Positions 6,814 through 15,281 of a stretch of DNA of 55,218 nucleotides are shown here, in pieces. The DNA is from Streptomyces celluloflavus (GTDB taxonomy: Bacteria; Actinomycetota; Actinomycetes; Streptomycetales; Streptomycetaceae): the NCBI GenBank assembly GCA_000720995.1, contig JOEL01000042.1, forward strand, positions 1 to 55,218, written 5' to 3'. The notes beneath the pieces are model-generated. The model saw nothing but the letters and a program-made list of their open reading frames with translations, ran no database searches and was not told the DNA's origin. The position numbers and the translations under genes are program-made. The stretch's first letter is position 1; each line of letters starts with the position of its first letter.

Positions 6814-8675
6814 CGGTCGTCCTCCGTGCCCTCGTCGGCCGCGCGGGAGGCGCCCCGGCCGCCCTCGCGGCCCCGGGTGACGCCGCCGTCCCGCCGGCCG
6901 TCCTGGACCAGCAGGGAGGCGTCCATCGGCAGCCGCAGGGTGAAGACCGCGCCGCCCTCCGGCAGATTGGCGGCGGTGATCTCGCCGCCGTGGATATGCG
7001 CGTTCTCCAGCGCGATCGACAGGCCCAGACCGCTGCCCTCCGACCGGGGCCGGGACGCGCTCGCCTTGTAGAAGCGGTCGAAGACGTGCGGCAGGACCTC
7101 CTGCGGGATGCCGGGGCCGTGGTCCCGTACCCGGATCACCAGATCGCCGCCGCCGGCCCGGCTCGGGCCCTCCGCCGGGCTCCCGCCGACCGGGACGTCC
7201 GGCTCGCCGGGCCCGCCGTCCGCACCGGTCCCGTCCGGAGCCGCCCCGTCGTCGGGGCCGTCCGTGCGGACGCCCGTGCCGCCGTCCGGCACGTCCTCGG
7301 TGTGGACGGAGACCCGTACCGGCGAGCCGCCGTGCTTGAGGGCGTTGCCGATCAGATTCGCCAGGATGACATCGAGGCGGCGCGGGTCGAGGCGGGCCAC
7401 GATGCCGCGGTCCGCGTCCAGATGGACCGCGTCCAGCCAGGCCCGCGCGTCGATACAGGCGGTCACCTGGTCCGCGACATCGACATCGTCCAGCACCAGC
7501 CGGGCCGTCCCCGCGTCGAAGCGGGTGACCTCCATCAGGTTCTCCACCAGGTCGTTCAGCCGCCGGGTCTCGCTGACCACCAGCTGCACGGCGGGCGCGA
7601 TCATCGGATCGAGGGAGTCGGCCTCCTCCTCCAGCACCTCCGAGACCGCGGTGATCGCCGTCAGCGGCGTCCGCAGCTCGTGCGACATATCGGCGACGAA
7701 CCGCCGCGAGGACGCCTCGCGCGCGCTCAGCTCCTCCACCCGCTGTTCGAGCCGCTCCGCCGTGCGGTTGAACGTCCGGGACAGATCGGCCAGCTCGTCC
7801 GTGCCGGTCACCCGCAGCCGGGTGTCGAGGCGGCCCTCGCCGAGCTGCCGCGCCGCGTGGCCGAGCCGCTGTACGGGCCGCAGCACGGTCGTCGCGGCGG
7901 CCTGCGCCAGCAGCGCCGAGCCGACCAGCGCCAGCGCGGTCGCGATCCCCAGCGACCAGGCCAGCGAGTTGAGGTCCTGCCGCTCGGTGGCCAGCGACTT
8001 CATCAGGTAACCGGTCGGGCCGCCGCCGATCACCTTCGCCCCGGCGAGGAGATAGGGGGTGTCCCCGATCACCGTGCGCTGCCAGTACAGATGGTGCGGA
8101 TAGCTGTTCGATTCGTCGACCGGGCGCACCGCGTTGACGGCGGTCCGCAGCGAGGCGGGCACGCTCGTGGGCGTCAGCAGGTCCTCGTTGGTGGTGACCA
8201 CGCAGTCCTTGCCCGCGCTGTCCACTCCGATCAGCAGCACCGCGTAGTTCTGCGGCCCACCCGCCATCTGCCGTGCCGCGTCCCGGAGTTCGGCGCACCG
8301 GGGCCGCAGCGGCAGCGATCGGGTGCTGTCCTCCAGCGACTTGCGGAAGTCCTTGAGCACGGCGTTCTGGGTGCGGTCCAGGACGGTGTTGCGGTTGAGC
8401 CAGTACGCGATACCGGACGCGGAGACCGCGGCGGTCAGCGCGACCAGCGCGAAGACGACGACCAGCCGCAGCCGCAGGCTCGTCCAGCGCAGCAGCCCGG
8501 ACGCCCGCCGCAGCCACCGCACCAGTCGCCGGCCGGCCGCCGCCCCCCTGCGGCCACCGCCGGAGCCGGCCGCGCGCCCCTCAGTCCCAGCCGTGCCCGC
8601 CGTCCCGTCCGTATCCGTACCCCGCGCCTCCGCTGTCCTGTCGTCGCTCCCGCCGGGCGTGACGCGTCCCGTCAC
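6810..8675 (-). CDS. afsQ2: Sensor histidine kinase AfsQ2
   Basis: Membrane sensor kinase that phosphorylates AfsQ1. In order: an Arg-rich leader of about 60 residues, TM1 (LRLVVVFALVALTAAVSASG), extracytoplasmic sensor region, TM2 (SLGIATALALVGSALLA), HAMP, dimerisation/phosphoacceptor box with SHELRTPLTAI, N-box NLIGNALKHG, then G-boxes DHGPGIP and GSGLGLSIA. GTG 8675 overlaps the afsQ1 stop (GTGA), giving 621 residues. This is long for AfsQ2. The excess lies in the leader, in a Gly/Pro/Asp-rich insert of about 50 residues between the N and G1 boxes (around 7170-7300), and in a basic C-terminal tail. Naming rests on operon order and the divergent sigQ. Confidence 0.88.
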   Translation of the reverse strand: MTGRVTPGGSDDRTAEARGTDTDGTAGTAGTEGRAAGSGGGRRGAAAGRRLVRWLRRASGLLRWTSLRLRLVVVFALVALTAAVSASGIAYWLNRNTVLDRTQNAVLKDFRKSLEDSTRSLPLRPRCAELRDAARQMAGGPQNYAVLLIGVDSAGKDCVVTTNEDLLTPTSVPASLRTAVNAVRPVDESNSYPHHLYWQRTVIGDTPYLLAGAKVIGGGPTGYLMKSLATERQDLNSLAWSLGIATALALVGSALLAQAAATTVLRPVQRLGHAARQLGEGRLDTRLRVTGTDELADLSRTFNRTAERLEQRVEELSAREASSRRFVADMSHELRTPLTAITAVSEVLEEEADSLDPMIAPAVQLVVSETRRLNDLVENLMEVTRFDAGTARLVLDDVDVADQVTACIDARAWLDAVHLDADRGIVARLDPRRLDVILANLIGNALKHGGSPVRVSVHTEDVPDGGTGVRTDGPDDGAAPDGTGADGGPGEPDVPVGGSPAEGPSRAGGGDLVIRVRDHGPGIPQEVLPHVFDRFYKASASRPRSEGSGLGLSIALENAHIHGGEITAANLPEGGAVFTLRLPMDASLLVQDGRRDGGVTRGREGGRGASRAADEGTEDDR

Positions 8676-9349
8676 TGCGGGGTGTCCAGCCGGTAGCCGA
8701 CGCCGCGGACCGTACGGATCAGGGTCGGCGAGGACGGTACGTCCTCCACCTTCGCGCGCAGCCGCTGCACACAGGCGTCCACCAGACGCGAATCGCCGAG
8801 GTAGTCGTGCTCCCACACCAGCCGCAGCAACTGCTGCCGGGACAGCGCCTGTCCGGGCCGGCGGCTCAGCTCCAGCAGCAACCGCAGCTCGGTGGGGGTC
8901 AGCTGGAGGTCCTCGCCGTTCTTGGTGACGGTCATCGCCGACCGGTCGATCACCAGCGAACCGAACGTCGCCGAATCGCTGGACTCGCGCTCCCCGCGGC
9001 GCAGCACCGCCCTGATCCGGGCGTCCAGCACCCGCCCCTGGACCGGCTTGACGACATAGTCGTCCGCCCCGGACTCCAGCCCCACCACGACGTCGATGTC
9101 GTCGTTGCGCGCGGTGAGCAGAATGATGGGCAGCTGGTCCGTCCGCCGGATCCGCCGGCACACCTCGAAGCCGTCGATGCCCGGCAGCATCACATCCAGC
9201 ACGATCAGATCCGGACGCTGCTCGCGCAGCAGCTTCAGGCCGTCCTCGCCCGTCGCCGCGGTCACCACACGGTGACCCTGGCGGGAGAGCGAGAGTTCGA
9301 GGGCCGTGCGGATGGCGTCGTCGTCCTCGATCAGCAACAGGAAAGGCAC
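8672..9349 (-). CDS. afsQ1: Response regulator AfsQ1 (OmpR family)
   Basis: 225 residues when started at GTG 9349, right before the receiver domain (acidic pocket EDDD, phosphoacceptor Asp52 in LIVLDVMLPG, Lys in VVKPV). An OmpR winged-helix domain with LQLTPTELRLL and [11 protein letters not shown] follows. AfsQ1 controls nitrogen-linked antibiotic production and sigQ in Streptomyces; it binds GTnAC-N6-GTnAC, and such a site lies at 9451-9466 upstream. An ATG at 9367 is an alternative start. Coupled to afsQ2 and the lipoprotein by 4-base overlaps, forming a three-gene operon. Confidence 0.93.
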   Translation of the reverse strand: MPFLLLIEDDDAIRTALELSLSRQGHRVVTAATGEDGLKLLREQRPDLIVLDVMLPGIDGFEVCRRIRRTDQLPIILLTARNDDIDVVVGLESGADDYVVKPVQGRVLDARIRAVLRRGERESSDSATFGSLVIDRSAMTVTKNGEDLQLTPTELRLLLELSRRPGQALSRQQLLRLVWEHDYLGDSRLVDACVQRLRAKVEDVPSSPTLIRTVRGVGYRLDTPQ

Positions 9350-9450
9350 CCGGCCATTCTGGCCCATGGACACCGGGAGATCGACCGACGGCGCTCTCCC
9401 ACACAAGGCCCCCACCCGCGGTGCCCCCGCGCCGTGCCCCCGGCACCCCT

Positions 9451-9466
9451 GTGACACGGCTGTGAC
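9451..9466. promoter_or_regulatory. AfsQ1 binding box between afsQ1 and sigQ
   Basis: GTGAC-ACGGCT-GTGAC exactly fits the published AfsQ1 consensus, a direct repeat of GTnAC with 6 nt between. It lies in the 226-bp gap between the divergent afsQ1 and sigQ genes. Confidence 0.8.
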
Positions 9467-9575
9467 AGTCGGCGGACAACGCGATGAAACTGCGTTGGCA
9501 CTCTTTTGGTCACCGGGAGAGATCACCGCCCGGCGACACACCGAACGAGCCGGCTCAACCGACGGGGGGCGCGAG

Positions 9576-10421
9576 ATGAACACACTGCACAGCACCACCA
9601 CCAGCGCAGTTATCACGCGTCTCCACGACGGCGCACGGGCCGGTGAGAAGAAGTCCGGTGCCGGCGCGGGCGCCTCCCTGCTGGAGCGGGGCCGGGAGCT
9701 CGGGGGCGGGCGCGGCTGCGCTCGTAACGCCGGGCGTCAGCGGCTGCCCTTCCTGCGGGCGATCGACGCGCCGGCAGGGGGAGCGGACGGGGCCGACGGG
9801 GGAATCCCGGCCCAGCGGGAGACCCACGGGGGGATCCACGGGGAAGCGCAGTACGGGGAGGGCACGGGGGACGGCGGTACCGCGGCGCGGGAGGCGGAGG
9901 CCGAAGCGGCCTTCACCGCCTACGTCCAGGAGCGCCGCGCCTCCCTGTACGCCACCGCCTACCACCTGACCGGCGACCGCCACGAGGCCGAGGACCTGCT
10001 CCAGAGCGCGCTGTTCTCGACCTTCCGGGCGTGGCACCGGATCAGCGACAAGGCGGCGCTCGGGGGATATCTGCGGCGCACGATGACCAATCTGCACATC
10101 AGCGCCTGGCGCCGGCGCAAGCTCAACGAGTACCCGACCGAGGAGCTGCCGGAGACGGCGGCCGACGTGGACGCGATGCGCGGCACCGAGCTGCGCGCCG
10201 TGCTGTGGCAGGCGCTGGCGCGGCTGCCCGAGAACCAGCGCACGATGCTGGTGCTGCGCTACTACGAGGGCCGCACCGACCCGGAGATCGCGGACATCCT
10301 CGACATCAGCGTCGGCACGGTGAAGTCCAGCATCTGGCGCTCCCTGCGCCGGCTGCGCGAGGACCAGGCGCTGAGCTTCGGCCGGGACGAAGAGGAGTCC
10401 TTCGGCGAGCTGGTGGCCTGA
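9576..10421 (+). CDS. sigQ: ECF-like RNA polymerase sigma factor SigQ
   Basis: 281 residues from ATG 9576, with a G-rich ribosome site (GGGGGGCG) just before it. An N-terminal extension of about 110 residues of low complexity (Gly/Ala/Arg) precedes the sigma domains. Region 2 shows LYATAYHLTGDRHEAEDLLQ and region 4 shows LPENQRTMLVLRYYEG with EIADILDISVGTVKSSI (SigE-type helix-turn-helix). No anti-sigma gene is adjacent. In S. coelicolor sigQ is activated by AfsQ1, and the AfsQ1 box at 9451 supports the same here. The gene ends at a convergent terminator before the kinase gene. Confidence 0.9.
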   Translation: MNTLHSTTTSAVITRLHDGARAGEKKSGAGAGASLLERGRELGGGRGCARNAGRQRLPFLRAIDAPAGGADGADGGIPAQRETHGGIHGEAQYGEGTGDGGTAAREAEAEAAFTAYVQERRASLYATAYHLTGDRHEAEDLLQSALFSTFRAWHRISDKAALGGYLRRTMTNLHISAWRRRKLNEYPTEELPETAADVDAMRGTELRAVLWQALARLPENQRTMLVLRYYEGRTDPEIADILDISVGTVKSSIWRSLRRLREDQALSFGRDEEESFGELVA

Positions 10422-10478
10422 AGGCGGGGAGAACCCCGGGGGGACACGGGGGAACGTACGGGGGCGTACGGGGGAAGC

Positions 10479-10518
10479 GGAGCGGGTTCGGACGGCCGGG
10501 GGCGTCCGGACCCGCTCC
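10479..10518. terminator. Hairpin between convergent sigQ and uridine-kinase-like gene
   Basis: GGAGCGGGT (10479-10487) pairs with ACCCGCTCC (10510-10518), extended by CGGAC/GTCCG (10489-10493, 10504-10508) after one mismatched base. Suitable for both directions. Confidence 0.7.
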
Positions 10519-10549
10519 TTCGTGTGTGCCGGGAGCCCGGCCGCCGGGC

Positions 10550-11209
10550 TCAGGAGCGGACGGCCGCGCCGGTCGCGCCCGTCATGTCGGCCGTCCGCGC
10601 GGCCGCTATCCGGGCCAGCGCCTCCGGCGTGGCGCAGGGGTGCGCGCCGAGGGCGGTGTGCCGGGCGACGATCGTCCGCTCGCCGCGCAGCAGCCGCAGC
10701 CCGCGGCGCACCAGATAGGGGGCCGATTTGCGGCCCTCGCGCAGATCCCGGGCCAGCCGCCGGCGGAAGGTGGTGGTGGGGCGGCCGCGCAGGCACAGCG
10801 CGTCGGCCAGCAGCCCCGCGGTGCGGCAGCGGGCGATGACATCGGCCGCGAAGATGCCCTCCGCGATGAACAGCGCGGCCCCGCCGAGGTCCAGTCCGGC
10901 CTCGCCGACGCGGGCGCTGACGGAGATGTCGTACACGGGGACGGCGGTACGGCCCGTACGGCACAGCGCGTCGATCGCGGCGACGGCCGCGCCGGCGTCC
11001 CAGGAGAGCGGGGAGTCCCAGTCGGCGCCGCCGCCGTCCGGCAGCTGTGGCAGCGTCGGATCCGTGCCCTCCTTGTAGAAGTCGTCGAGATTGAGGACGG
11101 GCAGACCGGTACGGGCGGCCAGGGACGTCTTGCCGGAACCCGAGGGGCCGGTCAGCAGGACGACGCGGGCGGCGGGCGGCCGGGCGGGGGACTGGGAGCT
11201 CACGGGCAC
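10550..11209 (-). CDS. Uridine kinase-like P-loop protein
   Basis: 219 residues. Walker A GPSGSGKT at residues 21-28, then PVLNLDDFYKEG, the substrate/Mg Asp motif typical of uridine kinases and phosphoribulokinases, and a lid-like RDLREGRKS segment. Likely phosphorylates uridine/cytidine with ATP or GTP in pyrimidine salvage, in the cytoplasm. It fits the surrounding nucleoside salvage genes, but lacks the CTACGCGCGTAG operator. Another small-molecule kinase remains possible. Confidence 0.75.
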   Translation of the reverse strand: MPVSSQSPARPPAARVVLLTGPSGSGKTSLAARTGLPVLNLDDFYKEGTDPTLPQLPDGGGADWDSPLSWDAGAAVAAIDALCRTGRTAVPVYDISVSARVGEAGLDLGGAALFIAEGIFAADVIARCRTAGLLADALCLRGRPTTTFRRRLARDLREGRKSAPYLVRRGLRLLRGERTIVARHTALGAHPCATPEALARIAAARTADMTGATGAAVRS

Positions 11210-11400
11210 CCATTGTCGGGCATTGAGCCGTGGGGGGTACCCGGGGCGTGCGAGGTGGATCGACGGGCCGGCGTCAACTACGCTACGCAGTCAATCGATT
11301 ACCGGTAGCCGGAATGGCCGATCGACCGCCCGGCTCCCGGGCTCTTCCCGCAGAAGGTCTCCTTCCCGTGGATGCCTTCCGACCCACAGGCAGGTGGCAT

Positions 11401-11793
11401 ATGGCCTCACACGCACGTCCCAAGCTCCGCCGCGTCCCGCGCGGTCTGCTCCGCGCCGGGCTGGCGGTCTCCGCGGCCGGTGCCGCGCTCGCGGCGGGCG
11501 GCGCCGCGGCGCACGCGGCGCCCGTGCCCGCCCCGGCGAGCGCCCCCGGGCCGGTCTCGACGCTGACCGGCCCGCTGGTGCAGGCCGTGGCGAGCGGCGT
11601 CGGGCCGGTCAAGAGCCTCCAGCTGGACCCGCTGGCCAACAGCGCCGCCGATCCGCTCAACAACGCGGTCGGCACCCGGGTCGCCGACTTCAAGCCGGTG
11701 AGCACGACGCTGCTGACCGGTGCCCTGTCGAACGGCGGCGGGCTCAAGGACCTGCCGCTGGTGGGGCAGGTGGTGGGCCTGCTGCCGGGGTGA
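11401..11793 (+). CDS. Small secreted Ala/Gly-rich protein
   Basis: 130 residues from ATG 11401, with AGGTGG just upstream. The signal peptide has a basic start (ASHARPKLRRVPRG), a hydrophobic Ala/Gly core and cleavage near AAHAAPVP. The mature chain of about 90 residues has repeated motifs LTGPLVQAVASG, LDPLANSAADPLNNAVG and ends LVGQVVGLLPG, with no Cys and no membrane anchor. Similar secreted proteins occur across Streptomyces without known function. Monocistronic, ending in the terminator at 11815. Confidence 0.7.
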   Translation: MASHARPKLRRVPRGLLRAGLAVSAAGAALAAGGAAAHAAPVPAPASAPGPVSTLTGPLVQAVASGVGPVKSLQLDPLANSAADPLNNAVGTRVADFKPVSTTLLTGALSNGGGLKDLPLVGQVVGLLPG

Positions 11794-11814
11794 CGGTGCC
11801 CGGCCACCGGGCAG

Positions 11815-11854
11815 CGAAGCGGGGCCCCACCTCAAGAGGTGGGGCCCCGCTTCG
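11815..11854. terminator. Strong bidirectional terminator
   Basis: A perfect 19-bp stem, 11815-11833 with 11836-11854 (arms begin CGAAGCGGGGCC and end CCCCGCTTCG), separated by AA. It lies between the convergent secreted protein and aldehyde dehydrogenase genes. Confidence 0.85.
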
Positions 11855-11880
11855 TTGCCGGTCCGGTCCGCCGGGAGGCG

Positions 11881-12747
11881 TCAGACGCCCATCGGGTGCC
11901 AGACCGTCTTCGTCTCCAGGAAGGCCAGCAGGCGGTCGGTGCCCGGGTCGGCCGCCCAGTCGGCCGGGCCGGGGCGCCGGACGCGCTTGAGGTTGTCCGC
12001 CGCGGCCCGCTCCAGGTCGGTGGCGAGCTCGGCGCCGGCGCCGGTCAGGTCGATCGCGTTGACGTCCTGGTGGGCGGCGAGCGGGGTGGCGAGCTCCGCG
12101 GTGCGGCCCGAGAGGATGTTGACGACGCCGCCCGGGAGGTCGGAGGTGGCGAGCACCTCGGCCAGCGAGAGCGCGGGCAGCGGGGCGTCCTCGGCGGCCA
12201 CCACGACCGCCGTGTTACCGGTGACGATGACGGGCGCGAGCACCGAGACCAGGCCGAGGAAGGACGAGTCCTGGGGGGCCAGGACCGCCACGACACCGGT
12301 CGGTTCGGGGGACGAGAGGTTGAAGTACGGACCCGCGACCGGGTTGGCGGACCCGGCGATCTGGGCGACCTTGTCGGACCAGCCCGCGTACCAGACCCAG
12401 CGGTCGACGGCGGCCTCGACGACCGCCGCGGCCTTGGCCTTCGAGAGCCCCTCCGCGGCGGCGACCTCCGCGGTGAACTGGTCGCGGCGGCCCTCCAGCA
12501 TCTCGGCGACGCGGTAGAGGATCTGGCCGCGGTTGTAGGCGGTGGCGCCGGACCAGCCGCCGAACGCCTTGCGGGCCGCGACGACCGCGTCCCTGGCGTC
12601 CTTGCGGGAGGCGAGCGGGGCGTTGGCGAGCCAGCGGTTCTTGGAGTCGGTCACCTCGTACACCCGTCCGCTCTCGGAGCGGGGGAACGCGCCCCCGAGG
12701 TACAGCTTGTAGGTCTTGAGCACGCTCAAGCGGTCGGACTGGTTCAT
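11881..12747 (-). CDS. Aldehyde dehydrogenase-like protein lacking catalytic residues (ALDH16 C-terminal-domain type)
   Basis: 288 residues of the aldehyde dehydrogenase fold covering only the N-terminal NAD-binding half: YKLYLGGAFPRSESG, ATAYNRGQILYRVAEMLEGR, PTGVVAVLAP, PGGVVNILSG. Where active enzymes have the ELGGK Glu there is IDLTGAG, and no catalytic Cys region follows. Its ATG overlaps the stop of the full-length dehydrogenase (ATGA), so the two are made together. Together the chains total about 780 residues, the size and order of single-chain bacterial ALDH16, whose second domain is also inactive. It is probably a non-catalytic partner rather than a decaying gene. Confidence 0.8.
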   Translation of the reverse strand: MNQSDRLSVLKTYKLYLGGAFPRSESGRVYEVTDSKNRWLANAPLASRKDARDAVVAARKAFGGWSGATAYNRGQILYRVAEMLEGRRDQFTAEVAAAEGLSKAKAAAVVEAAVDRWVWYAGWSDKVAQIAGSANPVAGPYFNLSSPEPTGVVAVLAPQDSSFLGLVSVLAPVIVTGNTAVVVAAEDAPLPALSLAEVLATSDLPGGVVNILSGRTAELATPLAAHQDVNAIDLTGAGAELATDLERAAADNLKRVRRPGPADWAADPGTDRLLAFLETKTVWHPMGV

Positions 12748-14225
12748 CGGTCGCGCTCCCCATCTCGTGCGCCGCGCTCGCTCGTCGGCCCCTCGGCTCC
12801 GGCGAGGTACGCCGCCAGACCGTGCCGGCCGCCCTCGCGGCCGTAGCCCGACTCCTTGTAGCCGCCGAAGGGCGAGGCCGGGTCGAACTTGTTGAACGTG
12901 TTGGACCAGACGATCCCGGCGCGCAGCTTGCTCGCCGTCCACAGCATCCGCGAGCCCTTCTCGGTCCAGATGCCCGCAGAGAGGCCGTAGGGCGTGTTGT
13001 TGGCCTTCTCCACGGCCTCCGCGGGGGTGCGGAAGGTCAGGACGGACAGCACCGGGCCGAAGATCTCCTCGCGCGCGATGCGGTGCGCCTGGGTGACGCC
13101 GGTGAAGAGGGTCGGCGCGAACCAGTAGCCGGTGGTGGGCAGTTCGCAGGCCGGGGCCCAGCGCTCGGCGCCCTCCGCCTCGCCCGCGTCGGCCAGTGCG
13201 GTGATCCGGGCCAGCTGCTCGGCGGAGTTGACGGCGCCGATGTCGGTGTTCTTGTCCAGCGGGTCGCCGACCCGCAGGGTCCCCATCCGGCGCTTGAGGG
13301 AGGCCAGCAGCTCCTCGGCGACCGACTCCTGGACCAGGAGGCGCGAGCCCGCGCAGCAGACGTGCCCCTGGTTGAAGAAGATGCCGTTGACGATGCCCTC
13401 GACGGCCTGGTCGAGCGGGGCGTCGTCGTAGACGATGTTCGCCGCCTTGCCGCCCAGTTCGAGCGTCACCCGCTTGTCCGTGCCGGCGACCGTCCGGGCG
13501 ATGGCCTTGCCGACCTCGGTGGAGCCGGTGAAGGCGATCTTGTTGACGTCCGGGTGCGCGACCAGCGCCGCGCCCGTGGTGCCGTCGCCGGTGAGGATGT
13601 TGACGACGCCCTTGGGCAGGCCCGCCTGGCGGCAGATGTCCGCGAAGAAGAGCGCGGAGAGCGGGGTGGTCTCGGCGGGCTTGAGTACGACGGTGTTGCC
13701 CGTCGCCAGCGCCGGGGCGATCTTCCACGCGAGCATCAGCAGCGGGAAGTTCCAGGGGATGACCTGGCCCGCGACGCCCAGCGGGCGCGGATCGGCGCCA
13801 TAGCCCGCGTGGTCGAGCTTGTCGGCCCAGCCCGCGTAGTAGAAGAAGTGCGCGGCGACCAGCGGGAGGTCGGCGTCGCGCGACTCGCGGATCGGCTTGC
13901 CGTTGTCGAGCGTCTCCAGGACGGCCAGCTCGCGCGAGCGCTCCTGGATGATCCGGGCGATCCGGAAGAGGTACTTGGCGCGCTCGGCGCCGGGCAGCGC
14001 GGACCACGTCCCGAACGCCTTGCGGGCCGCCCGGACGGCGCGGTCGACGTCGTCGGCGGTGGCCTGGGTGTACTCGGCCAGCACCTCTTCGGTGGCGGGC
14101 GAGACGGTCTTGCGGAGTTCCCCGCCCGCGCCCTCGGCGAACTCGCCGTCGATGAACAGCCCGTAGCTCGGCGCGAGGTCGACGACCGCGCGGGACTCGG
14201 GAGCCGGTGCGTACGCGAATGCCAT
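12744..14225 (-). CDS. Aldehyde dehydrogenase, catalytic chain
   Basis: 493 residues, full-length NAD(P)-dependent aldehyde dehydrogenase. Seen: PWNFPLLM (cofactor/oxyanion Asn), KPAETTPLSAL, FTGSTEVGK, general-base Glu in TLELGGKAAN, catalytic Cys in NQGHVCCAGSR near residue 288, EEIFGPVLS, and PFGGYKESGYGREGG near the C-terminus. It lies 2 bp downstream of deoC and overlaps the following ALDH-like gene, so it most likely oxidises the acetaldehyde released by DeoC. The substrate is inferred from context. With its partner it resembles a split ALDH16. Confidence 0.9.
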   Translation of the reverse strand: MAFAYAPAPESRAVVDLAPSYGLFIDGEFAEGAGGELRKTVSPATEEVLAEYTQATADDVDRAVRAARKAFGTWSALPGAERAKYLFRIARIIQERSRELAVLETLDNGKPIRESRDADLPLVAAHFFYYAGWADKLDHAGYGADPRPLGVAGQVIPWNFPLLMLAWKIAPALATGNTVVLKPAETTPLSALFFADICRQAGLPKGVVNILTGDGTTGAALVAHPDVNKIAFTGSTEVGKAIARTVAGTDKRVTLELGGKAANIVYDDAPLDQAVEGIVNGIFFNQGHVCCAGSRLLVQESVAEELLASLKRRMGTLRVGDPLDKNTDIGAVNSAEQLARITALADAGEAEGAERWAPACELPTTGYWFAPTLFTGVTQAHRIAREEIFGPVLSVLTFRTPAEAVEKANNTPYGLSAGIWTEKGSRMLWTASKLRAGIVWSNTFNKFDPASPFGGYKESGYGREGGRHGLAAYLAGAEGPTSERGARDGERDR

Positions 14226-14227
14226 GG

Positions 14228-15256
14228 TCAGTCCACCGTGACGTAGTCGGGGCCGGAGTACCGGCCGGTGCTGAGCTTCTGGCGCTGCATCAGCAGGTCG
14301 TTCAGGAGGCTGGAGGCGCCGAAGCGGAACCAGTCGGCGGTCAGCCAGCGCTCGCCCAGCGTCTCGTTGACCATCACCAGGTACTTGACGGCGTCCTTGG
14401 TCGTCCGGATGCCGCCGGCCGGCTTCACCCCGACCTGGACCCCGGTGCTCTCGTGGAAGTCGCGGACGGCCTCCAGCATGAGGAGGGTGACGGGCGGGGT
14501 GGCGTTGACGGCCACCTTGCCGGTCGAGGTCTTGATGAAGTCGGCTCCCGCGAGCATCGCCAGCCAGGAGGCGCGGCGGACGTTGTCGTACGTCTGGAGC
14601 TCACCGGTCTCGAAGATGACCTTGAGGTGCGCGGCGCTGCCTCCCCCAGTCTCCGACTGGGAGGTGCCCCCAGCCCGTACGCACGCCTCCTTGACGGCCT
14701 TGATCTCCTCGAAGACCGCCATATAGCGGCCCGAGAGGAAGGCGCCCCGGTCGATCACCATGTCGATCTCGTCGGCGCCCGCCGCGACCGCGTCACGCGT
14801 ATCGGCAAGCTTGACCGGCAGCGCGACGCGGCCGGCCGGGAAGGCGGTGGCGACGGAGGCGACCTGGATGCCGGAGCCGCCGAGCGCCTCCTTGGCCGTC
14901 GCGACCATGTCGGGGTAGACGCAGACCGCGGCGACCCGGGGGGCGGTGCGGTCGGTGGGGTCCGGGAGGAGGGCCTTGGCGCACAGCGCCCGGACCTTGC
15001 CCGGGGTGTCCGCGCCTTCGAGGGTCGTCAGGTCGATCATCGAGATGGCGAGATCGATGGCGTACGCCTTCGCCGTCGTCTTGATCGAGCGGGTGCCGAG
15101 GGTGGCGGCGCGGGCCTGGAGGCCGACCGCGTCGACGCCCGGCAGGCCGTGCAGGAAGCGGCGCAGCGCACCGTCGTCGGCGGTCATGTCCGCCATCGAC
15201 GCCAGACGCCCCGCGGCTTCCTTGCCGTATGCGGGAACAGTGATGGGCATGGTCAC
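14228..15256 (-). CDS. deoC: Deoxyribose-phosphate aldolase
   Basis: Cleaves 2-deoxyribose-5-phosphate to acetaldehyde and glyceraldehyde-3-phosphate. 342 residues from GTG 15256, which lies 6 nt after TATGCT, so leaderless; an ATG two codons later (15250) is the other option. The Schiff-base Lys lies in ADFIKTSTGK and the second active-site Lys in VGVKPAGGIRT; VCVYPDMV and DEIDMVID are also conserved. Length suits the longer eukaryote-like DeoC group. First gene of deoC-ALDH-ALDH-like, with the CTACGCGCGTAG operator 14 bp before the GTG. Confidence 0.95.
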   Translation of the reverse strand: MTMPITVPAYGKEAAGRLASMADMTADDGALRRFLHGLPGVDAVGLQARAATLGTRSIKTTAKAYAIDLAISMIDLTTLEGADTPGKVRALCAKALLPDPTDRTAPRVAAVCVYPDMVATAKEALGGSGIQVASVATAFPAGRVALPVKLADTRDAVAAGADEIDMVIDRGAFLSGRYMAVFEEIKAVKEACVRAGGTSQSETGGGSAAHLKVIFETGELQTYDNVRRASWLAMLAGADFIKTSTGKVAVNATPPVTLLMLEAVRDFHESTGVQVGVKPAGGIRTTKDAVKYLVMVNETLGERWLTADWFRFGASSLLNDLLMQRQKLSTGRYSGPDYVTVD

Positions 15257-15262
15257 GAGGGG

Positions 15263-15268
15263 AGCATA
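15263..15268 (-). promoter_or_regulatory. -10 element of the deoC promoter, leaderless
   Basis: On the minus strand TATGCT is followed by six bases and then GTG 15256. The palindrome at 15270-15281 lies one base upstream of it. Confidence 0.5.
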
Positions 15269-15269
15269 T

Positions 15270-15281
15270 CTACGCGCGTAG
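15270..15281. promoter_or_regulatory. CTACGCGCGTAG palindrome upstream of deoC (copy 2 of 3)
   Basis: Identical to the 12-bp palindromes before add and pnp. It abuts the -10 element, so a bound protein would repress the deoC-ALDH operon. Confidence 0.75.

Noticed and set aside
9509-9526. A second AfsQ1-like site (GTCAC then ATCAC)
   Set aside because: The spacer is 8 nt and the second half does not fit GTnAC.
11881-12747. Calling the short ALDH-like gene a pseudogene
   Set aside because: It has an intact frame, a coupled start and a length equal to the known inactive second domain of ALDH16.
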